A DNA stretch of 7,214 bases from Sphingobacteriaceae bacterium (GTDB taxonomy: Bacteria; Bacteroidota; Bacteroidia; Sphingobacteriales; Sphingobacteriaceae). Under the pieces are notes generated by a model. The model did no database searches. It saw only the letters and a program-made list of their open reading frames with translations, and was not told the DNA's origin. The stretch spans positions 1 through 7,214 of the forward strand of contig CANJWF010000061.1 in NCBI GenBank assembly GCA_947478315.1, written 5' to 3'. Positions 1 to 6,100 of this stretch are shown here, in pieces. The first letter of the stretch is position 1, and every line of letters starts with the position of its first letter. The position numbers and the translations under genes are program-made.

Positions 1-1
1 A

Positions 2-772
2 ATTCTTGACATTGAAAAATTTGCAAACAACATTCTTGAAATCAATTCAGCGAATAAGGATAAAGATATTTCTATGTTGAAATATTTACGTCAAACTATT
101 TATTGGAAATCCATTTTGGCAACAGCAAAACAAGTAGATTATCCGAACTACAAAGATTTGAAATCATTGATAACAAAATACTACTATCAAAGTTGGATAG
201 CAAATGGTACTTCCAACCGAATAAAGCAAACGTCATTCAATATCTTAAAAAAAGTTAAAAAAAATGAAAGTATAACCGAAATCAAAGATTTAATAATTGA
301 AAATCTTGATAAATACGACCATTATTTAGATTTTTTAAATAATGAGAATGCTTATTGGACGAATTGGCATAAACCCTTATTACTATCAATTGAATATTAC
401 CAACAAGACGAAAAAGATTTTATTTCTATTTCAAGAGACTTGCATACGGAACATATTTTACCTAAAGAATGGAACAGAGAGGATTTAAATTGGACAGATA
501 GTTTTTCGGAAGAAACAGCAAAACCTCTGCTAAACAGTTTCGGAAATTTGACTTTGCTTTCAGGAACAAAAAATATTCAAGCAAGTAATCGAAACTATGT
601 TGACAAAACAGAAATCTATAAAGGCAATAACGGAAAAGGGTTTGACGGAAAGACATCATTTGAGATAACAAAGAGTGTAATTGACAACTTTCCTGTTTGG
701 ACAACGAAAAGTATTTCGGAGCGATATAAATGGTTATTAACTGAAACTAAACGAATATTTGACATTCAATAA
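2..772 (+). CDS. GmrSD-like (DUF262/DUF1524) restriction endonuclease, C-terminal part, 5'-truncated by the window edge
   Basis: The frame is open from the first complete codon at base 2, so the methionine at base 74 is probably internal and the true start lies upstream of the window. About 256 residues are visible. The key signature begins around base 440: LHTEHILPKEWN, followed about 25 residues later by NSFGNLTLLSGTKNIQASN and a Lys after NYVD. This matches the His-Asn nuclease block (HNH-like) of DUF1524, the D half of GmrSD-type modification-dependent (type IV) restriction enzymes, which cut DNA carrying modified cytosines. The protein ends with a basic helical tail (SISERYKWLLTETKRIFD), as in related proteins. 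The DUF262 NTPase/ParB-like half should lie upstream but cannot be seen. The stretch is more A-rich than the genes downstream, which fits an acquired defence gene. Family assignment is fairly sure. Substrate specificity is unknown, and a DUF262-independent DUF1524 protein is possible. Confidence 0.82.
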   Translation: MLDIEKFANNILEINSANKDKDISMLKYLRQTIYWKSILATAKQVDYPNYKDLKSLITKYYYQSWIANGTSNRIKQTSFNILKKVKKNESITEIKDLIIENLDKYDHYLDFLNNENAYWTNWHKPLLLSIEYYQQDEKDFISISRDLHTEHILPKEWNREDLNWTDSFSEETAKPLLNSFGNLTLLSGTKNIQASNRNYVDKTEIYKGNNGKGFDGKTSFEITKSVIDNFPVWTTKSISERYKWLLTETKRIFDIQ

Positions 773-774
773 AA

Positions 775-880
775 CCTGCCTATAACAATATATTGCCAAA
801 AGCTGGGCTGAACTGCTTCATTTGCACATTTATGTAAATTTGAACTAAAAATCCCCACTTTAGGCAATCCGAGAACCGTT
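775..880. repeat. Imperfect inverted repeat element between the nuclease gene and mqnD
   Basis: The arms are 792-807 (ATTGCCAAAAGCTGGG) and 853-868 (CCCCACTTTAGGCAAT). They are complementary at 13 of 16 positions and enclose a 45-base loop. The flanks are CCTGCCTATAACAATAT on the left and CCGAGAACCGTT on the right. The element starts directly after the nuclease stop codon and ends 16 bases before the mqnD start. There is no T-run after the right arm, so it does not look like an intrinsic terminator. The general form, a long stem with a variable loop after an accessory gene, resembles intergenic repeats that I recall from Bacteroidota genomes, but that is memory and not a database match. It does not satisfy the integron attC core consensus. 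Confidence 0.6.
835..842 (+). promoter_or_regulatory. Candidate Bacteroidota -7 promoter element for mqnD-hldD
   Basis: TAAATTTG fits the Bacteroidota -7 consensus TAnnTTTG exactly. It lies 54 bases upstream of the mqnD start and inside the loop of the inverted repeat. I see no well-spaced -33 TTG: the closest TTG (822-824) is only 10 bases upstream and the next (794-796) is too far. In AT-rich sequence an eight-base match with two free positions can occur by chance, so this remains tentative. Confidence 0.35.
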
Positions 881-896
881 TTACTCATAATTTTCG

Positions 897-1769
897 ATGC
901 AACTTACGCTTGGTATTTCTCCTTGTCCCAACGATACTTTTATTTTTGAGGCATTGATTCATCAAAAAATAGATACGGAAGGTTTAACGTTTAAGACTTA
1001 CTACGAGGATGTGGAGACATTAAACCAATGGGCATTTCAATCTCGTTTATCGGTAACTAAACTTAGTTATTTCGCTTTTGCTCATCTTACATCATCTTAT
1101 TTACTGTTGGGTGCAGGTAGTGCTTTGGGATTTGGAGTGGGTCCTTTGGTGATAGCTAAACCCTCTACGCTCAATCAGATACAACCATCGCTTTTTTTTG
1201 ATGAAATACAACAAACGTATCGATTGGTTAAGCCTCTACGCGTTGCGATACCTGGACGCTATACTACGGCTAATTTTTTATTCAATTTAGCGATACGGGG
1301 AGAGTTTGTTTTTGAAGAACGATTGTTCTCCACTATAGAAGATGCTGTTGTGGATGGAGAGGTTGATTTGGGGCTAATTATTCATGAGAATCGTTTTACT
1401 TATGAAAGTAAGGGATTGGTTCAGTTATTAGATTTAGGTGAATTTTGGGAGCGACAGCATCAGCAAGCTATTCCGTTGGGAGGTATTGTGGTAAGTCGGT
1501 CTTTACCTTTTGATGTTCAGCATAAGGTGGCGCGTGTTGTTGAGCGTAGTGTGCGGTATGCTTTAGAAAATCCGTCTGCTGGAATGGATTTTGTTCGTAG
1601 TTATGCACAAAATATGGACGATGAGGTAATCAAAAATCACATTCAGTTATATGTTAATGAGTATAGTGTTTCGTTGGGTAGTGTGGGTAAGGCTGCCGTG
1701 TCTTTTCTTTTAGAAAAGGCTAAAATGTTGGGTTTAATTGGGCTTTATGAGGAGCATTTTTTATTATAG
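897..1769 (+). CDS. mqnD: 1,4-dihydroxy-6-naphthoate synthase (MqnD), futalosine pathway of menaquinone synthesis
   Basis: The protein has 290 residues, a normal length for MqnD, and adopts a two-lobed periplasmic-binding-protein-like fold in known members. It converts cyclic dehypoxanthine futalosine to 1,4-dihydroxy-6-naphthoate in the cytoplasm. Diagnostic stretches are ISPCPNDTFIFEAL (residues 7-20), PGRYTTANFLFN (119-130), DLGLIIHENRFTY (157-169, containing H163, which corresponds by motif to the catalytic His of the family), and PLGGIVVSRSL (193-203). The IIHENRF and PLGGIV blocks favour MqnD over the related chorismate dehydratase MqnA. The ATG at 897 places the first strand (MQLTLGISPCPNDTF) at the family's usual N-terminus. 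No clear Shine-Dalgarno sequence precedes it. It is followed 32 bases later by hldD and probably shares its transcript. A run of eight T at 1192-1199 lies in frame within the gene. The presence of MqnD implies that the organism makes menaquinone by the futalosine rather than the classical Men route. Confidence 0.93.
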   Translation: MQLTLGISPCPNDTFIFEALIHQKIDTEGLTFKTYYEDVETLNQWAFQSRLSVTKLSYFAFAHLTSSYLLLGAGSALGFGVGPLVIAKPSTLNQIQPSLFFDEIQQTYRLVKPLRVAIPGRYTTANFLFNLAIRGEFVFEERLFSTIEDAVVDGEVDLGLIIHENRFTYESKGLVQLLDLGEFWERQHQQAIPLGGIVVSRSLPFDVQHKVARVVERSVRYALENPSAGMDFVRSYAQNMDDEVIKNHIQLYVNEYSVSLGSVGKAAVSFLLEKAKMLGLIGLYEEHFLL

Positions 1770-1801
1770 GGTAAAGAATTTTAAATTAATTTGTTTGGAA
1801 T

Positions 1802-2767
1802 ATGATTGTGATTACGGGTGCCGCAGGTTTTATTGGGAGTTGTTTGTTAACTAGGTTGAATCAAGAAGGTTTTTTTGATATTGTTTTGGTGGATGATTTT
1901 TCGGATGAATTAAAGAATAAAAATTTTGCCGATAAGCGATATAGCAAGCAAATAGAGCGTAACATATTTCCTGTATGGTTACGTGAAAATCATCTCCTGG
2001 TTCAGTTTGTGTTTCATATTGGTGCACGAACGAATACTGCTGAATTTGATATGGATTTGTTGAATGAGTTGAATTTAGATTACACCAAAACATTATGGAA
2101 TTTGTGTGTAGAATTTGGGTTGCCATTTGTGTACGCCTCATCGGCGGCAACTTACGGATTGGGAGAACAAGGTTACGACGATGATGAGGCTACGCTTCAA
2201 GCCTTGAAACCTTTAAATCCGTATGGAGTTTCTAAGAATGAGTTTGATAAATGGGCGGTACAGCAAGAACGTAAGCCTTATTTTTGGGCGGGGTTAAAGT
2301 TTTTTAATGTGTATGGACCCAATGAATATCATAAAGGTCGGATGGCATCGGTTATTTTTCACACCTATCAACAAATTGTTGAAACGGGAGAGATGAAGCT
2401 GTTTCAATCACATCGTCCTGATTTTCGAGATGGGGAGCAAATGCGCGATTTTGTGTATGTGAAGGATGTGGTAGAGGTGCTTTGTTTTTTGATGCACCAT
2501 CGAACTCATTCAGGTATTTATAATTTAGGTAGTGGTAAGGCACGTACTTTTTTAGATTTGGTGCGTAACACTTTTTTTGCCATGAACGTATCGCCCCAAA
2601 TTAGTTTTATTCCAACGCCACAAGATATTCGCAATAAGTATCAATATTTTACAGAAGCGAATATGAATAAACTTCAACAGATAGGTTATCGAAAATCTTT
2701 TTACACGTTGGAAGAGGGGGTGTTTGATTATGTACAAACCTATTTAGTAGACAAAAAATATTATTGA
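1802..2767 (+). CDS. hldD: ADP-L-glycero-D-manno-heptose 6-epimerase (HldD/RfaD)
   Basis: This 321-residue extended short-chain dehydrogenase is close to the roughly 310 residues of the E. coli enzyme. It epimerises ADP-D-glycero-manno-heptose at C6 to the L-glycero form, the last step in making the activated heptose for the LPS inner core. Visible features are the Rossmann loop TGAAGFIGS (residues 5-13), acidic D31-D32 at the end of the second strand with K38 behind it (cofactor ribose region), SSAATYG (113-119), and the Y141-xxx-K145 pair in NPYGVSK. KFFNVYGPNEYHKGRMASV (166-184) holds K178, the partner acid/base residue known from HldD. DGEQMRDFVYVKDVV (210-224) and DIRNKYQYFTEANMNKL are HldD hallmarks that separate it from generic UDP-sugar epimerases. 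The ATG at 1802 starts directly at the first beta strand. No strong ribosome site is visible. It lies 32 bases after mqnD on the same strand and likely forms a unit with it, though the two pathways are not linked. Confidence 0.9.
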   Translation: MIVITGAAGFIGSCLLTRLNQEGFFDIVLVDDFSDELKNKNFADKRYSKQIERNIFPVWLRENHLLVQFVFHIGARTNTAEFDMDLLNELNLDYTKTLWNLCVEFGLPFVYASSAATYGLGEQGYDDDEATLQALKPLNPYGVSKNEFDKWAVQQERKPYFWAGLKFFNVYGPNEYHKGRMASVIFHTYQQIVETGEMKLFQSHRPDFRDGEQMRDFVYVKDVVEVLCFLMHHRTHSGIYNLGSGKARTFLDLVRNTFFAMNVSPQISFIPTPQDIRNKYQYFTEANMNKLQQIGYRKSFYTLEEGVFDYVQTYLVDKKYY

Positions 2768-2769
2768 TT

Positions 2770-2830
2770 TGTTGGTGGCAACTATTCACCGATACATAAT
2801 TGATGTTGTGTGGGTGTGCGCACATTTTTT
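2770..2830 (+). terminator. Weak terminator-like hairpins directly after hldD
   Basis: TGTTGGTG (2770-2777) can pair with CACCGATA (2787-2794) across a nine-base loop, using two G-T wobbles, but no T-run follows. Downstream, the palindrome TGTGCGCACA (2815-2824) is followed at once by six T (2825-2830). The palindrome leaves little room for a loop, so neither structure is a textbook intrinsic terminator. Confidence 0.28.
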
Positions 2831-3038
2831 CTAAATCTTTTTCGTTTAAATGGTCGATAAGCTACTTCAGCTTTTTTAAGACGTTTGTAACGTGCGTATT
2901 GGCATTTATCTGCGGAATTAAGAAACAAGCAGGTTTTTTTGTTAAAACTCCGAACTATCTTGTGAATGTCTTCGGTTCATTGCCTCTTTTTCTTCACTTT
3001 TTGAATGGTTATGTTGGAGTTTATCATTTCACTACGAT

Positions 3039-3076
3039 GCCTAATGTTAACCTATATTTAACATTGGGCTAATTTT
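3039..3076 (+). terminator. Strong stem-loop with T-tract, probable rho-independent terminator
   Basis: GCCTAATGTTAA (3039-3050) pairs with TTAACATTGGGC (3058-3069) over all 12 positions with one G-T wobble, leaving the seven-base loop CCTATAT. The plus-strand tail TAATTTT is moderately T-rich, while the minus-strand side has no T-run, so a plus-strand terminator is favoured. It lies about 270 bases after hldD, which implies a long 3' untranslated region or a separate short transcript ending here. The stem is AT-rich, so its strength as a terminator is uncertain. Confidence 0.5.
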
Positions 3077-3092
3077 CTCGTAATACTAAAAC

Positions 3093-3149
3093 GCGGTTTT
3101 TGTTGTGTAAAAATACCCGCTGTTTTCACTGCACTTTTTATTGAAAGTG
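3093..3149 (+). promoter_or_regulatory. Two small hairpins in the leader of the giant-protein gene
   Basis: The first hairpin pairs GCGGTTTTT (3093-3101) with AAAAATACCCGC (3109-3120), leaving a three-base bulge (TAC). The second pairs CACTTT (3132-3137) perfectly with AAAGTG (3144-3149) around a six-base loop. They stand between the terminator candidate and the start codon, where a 5' untranslated leader would be. No riboswitch class is recognisable, and no exact TAnnTTTG element was found in 2950-3183; the nearest is TAATTTTC at 3070-3077. Confidence 0.3.
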
Positions 3150-3160
3150 GTGGTGCGAAC

Positions 3161-3187
3161 ATGGTTAATCAACAGCCAAGATTATGA
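3161..3187 (+). promoter_or_regulatory. Possible eight-codon upstream ORF overlapping the giant-gene start
   Basis: ATG at 3161 opens a short frame encoding MVNQQPRL. Its TGA stop (3185-3187) overlaps the ATG at 3184-3186 as ATGA, the classic arrangement for translational coupling. There is no clear ribosome site before either ATG. Such short frames arise by chance, so this is recorded only as a possible leader peptide. Confidence 0.18.
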
Positions 3188-6100
3188 ATCGTTTTAGTTT
3201 ACTGCTTTTTTTTATATTAGGTTGCGTTTTTCATTGTTTAGCAGTAGCTACTGCTCCGAAAAGTAGCCTCCCAGTTCTTCATTCAAAAACACTTTCAGCC
3301 TTATCTCCTACGTTACCAGATGCTTCTCAATCTTTATATGAGCACATGCAAGAGATGTTCAATTTGGTGAAAAACCAACCCGAACGTCAAGTGTCGGCTA
3401 GTGCAATGCAATTGATAAGTGAGAATGAGACTAAGCATGATTTACCTATTGGTGTCATTCAAAAATTTCGTGGACGTAAAACTTATACGATTATGGATGC
3501 CATTAACTACGATTTGCAAACAAATACCTATCAGTGTCGTTTGTTTACATTGGTTTCCGTGCCAGAATTGGGTAAAGAAGAGTTGTGTTTTATGGCCGAT
3601 AAAGTTGCTTTTAATAATACAGGTCTTGTGTCTTCCGAGTCGATAACGCTGACATTGTTATCGCCCCCTAATCGTTCCGCTACCATTAATACCGAAATGG
3701 GTTTGTTGCAGCTCAACTCATCTCAATGTGTATTGTTACTGGGATGCGCTGGTATTACCAAAATCACTCTTTCTGGTAATTTATTATTGAAAACAGAGCA
3801 GTTTGTATCGGCACTAGATGATAAAAGTCCTGTTACTGCTCATATCGAGGCTTTTGATATTACAGATTCACAAATTGTGAATCTGAGGAGTAACGTTCGT
3901 GTAGACGCTTTTAAAATTAAGAGTAAGGGCGTTGTGTTGCAAGAGTTTGAATTCGCTTTCGGGGAAGCTAATAAAGCCGTATTCTGTTTAAATAGTCCTA
4001 TATACGATACAAATACAGGTAAAACCTTGGTATTCCCAACTAATTATTTGGGACGTATTTATGGTACTGATGGAAATTATAATGTAGCAGAAGCGCTAGG
4101 TTTTGGCGTAGCACAGTTATTTGACCCTAATGCAGGAGTTGGTAAATACGAACATTCAAGTACGGATTATCAAGGTCTAGGTAATTGGACAGGTATCGTA
4201 GCCGAAAATGTAAATATTAAATGGAACTGTAAATACGAGGGTAAATTTCAAAAGGAAATACCTTTAACTAGTTTGGCTATCGACGAATTTGGTTTAACTA
4301 CTCAAATAGATTTAGATGCCGAAAAGGGTCAATACACACATAATGGGCAGGGAGCATCAAGTAATCAAGGAAATAGTTTAGGGACAGATATAAACGGTAA
4401 TAGTCCGATGAGTGCCAATATGGATGGTAGAGAAGGTATGGACAAACTTTGGGCAGTGAGTATGGTTGCCTTAAAAATGGATATTAATAGCAATGTGATA
4501 GATAATGCTACCTGTAAAGGCAAAGTATACGTTCCGTTTTTTATGTCCAATTTCGAGTTTAAGGGTAAAATTACGTTGGTGACACAGAAAGCCGATATTA
4601 CAGGAAAAGCAACCGAATTATCCGATTTGATTTTACAACAATCAGATTCCGAGAAACGAAAAATATTACAGAAGCAATTAGACTATCAGTTAGACCCGAG
4701 AAAGCCAGCATTAACACAGCTAGAAGCAGATAAAATTAAAGATATGTCTGTCACAAAATCGGGAGAATCAAGGGCTCAAGTAGGTTATTTTCAGTATGAA
4801 TTGATACCAGCTCAAAATTTAACGCAATCGTTTCGTACCCGCATAGGTTGGCAATATGAAGTTGGTAAAGGCACCAAAGTAATGCTCTACACCAATGAAT
4901 CAGATGATTTTGTATTTGCCTTTTATTCATCGGGAATTTTCAATGCTTTCTCCAGTAGTTCGGGCATCACATTCAAAAAATTGACAGTTGAAAATATGCG
5001 ATTGAGTAATAGAGTTCCTTACTTTGAGGTCGATAAAATTGGTTTTCAAAATAGAGAAGCTGGCGAACCTGGTCATGTTATGGTAGGGCAAAAAGGAGGA
5101 AAAACTACTTTTTATGAAGGTAAAAATTCTGGAGGAACAGCTTACAATAATCCGTATGACCCTATAGACCAACCGAATGCTCATGATAAATATTATAATG
5201 ATAAATATTTAGCGGAACATACTCCGTCTGGATGGGGATTAGATGTAGGAGAAGTTTATTTTGCGAAACGAAAAGATGTAGCAGGTAATATCGTAGCATC
5301 AAACGCAGATGGAACGATGGACTATGTATTACATATCGATTTAGGCTTTTCATTGATTAAAGAAACTTCTTTTGCAGATAACAAGAGACCAGATGGAAGG
5401 AAGGACATGAAAACTTCTGATAATTTGGACGGAAGTCCTAATGAATTAGGTACGGGCGCTGGTCCTGGCTGGGATGCACGTTTTGGTTTAGATTTTGTGA
5501 TGCAGACACATAAAGACAGTACTCTAAAGTTAATCGGAGTGGATATTTCTCGGATTAGAATTTATGCTAAGATAGCAGTCACTCCCGCAGAAATGCGTTT
5601 GAGAATAGACATTAAGTTAGAAGGAGGCATGGCATTAGGGAGCGATACGGGTAAAAATTTCGACCAATCATCAGGTATTACAATAGATGGAGAATTCGAT
5701 TGGGAAAACGTTTGTTCTTTTAGTGTAGTAGGTAAGGCTGGTAAGTACAAAGGACAGGAATATTTTTTTATTGACATTAGTTATGCGCAAACAGGTTTGA
5801 CCTCTATCATCGGTATTCCCATTGGTCCTATAAAATTAATGCCCTATCGAATCGGATTTTCTTGGCACATGAGTTATGAAAAATCTACCAATGATAAGGG
5901 CGAATGGTTACCTAAATGGAGAGGTAACGACGTTCTGATTGAAAAGGCAGATGGTTATAGCGATAATCCTTATCGACAAGGCAATGAATCGAATGTAATA
6001 CCTCAATATGTGCCAGATTTAACAGCAGGTTTAGGATTTAAAATTGGTGTGCAAATTTCATTGGCAGATCCACATTTGATGACCGCGTTTCCTACGCTTG

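Larger units (their letters stand above)
2768..3183. other. 416-base intergenic region without a convincing protein gene
   Basis: This T-rich region separates hldD from the giant secreted-protein gene. It contains weak hairpins just after hldD, a strong hairpin at 3039-3069, and two leader hairpins further right. A plus-strand ORF at 2800-3072 (90 codons) is Phe-rich and hydrophobic, has no ribosome site, and overlaps the strong hairpin at its 3' end, so I do not call it a gene. A minus-strand frame at 2782-2976 is unusually Lys/Arg-rich but has no ATG. I found no tRNA, tmRNA or CRISPR pattern here. A small RNA ending at the 3039-3076 hairpin is possible but unproven. Confidence 0.6.

Noticed and set aside
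462..704. Minus-strand 80-codon ORF opposite the nuclease gene
   Set aside because: It is a shadow frame antisense to the conserved DUF1524 motif region and has no family features.
775..880. Integron attC site
   Set aside because: The stem-loop shape is suggestive, but the flanks do not match the attC core pair (RYYYAAC on the left, GTTRRRY on the right): the left has CTATAAC and the right GTTTTAC. No integrase gene is visible.
2782..2976. Minus-strand frame of 64 codons with a very basic stretch (YARYKRLKKAEVAY, then PFKRKRFRKNVR)
   Set aside because: Eighteen Lys/Arg in 64 residues looked like a nucleic-acid-binding protein, but the frame has no ATG (only an internal TTG), no ribosome site and no family match I recognise. 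The A-rich minus strand explains the Lys content. Conservation in relatives would reopen the question.
2800..3072. 90-codon plus-strand ORF encoding a Phe-rich hydrophobic peptide
   Set aside because: No ribosome site, composition explained by T-richness, no recognisable family, and its last codons and stop fall inside the strong hairpin at 3039-3069 and its tail.
3217..3228. Lipoprotein signal (lipobox) at Cys14 of the giant protein
   Set aside because: ILGC resembles a lipobox, but Leu at -2 is unusual and the hydrophobic core continues past the Cys (VFHCLAV), favouring signal peptidase I cleavage near residue 22.
3419..5777. Several short ORFs in other frames within the giant gene
   Set aside because: All lie inside one continuous long plus-strand frame with a signal peptide and consistent protein-like composition, so they are shadows.
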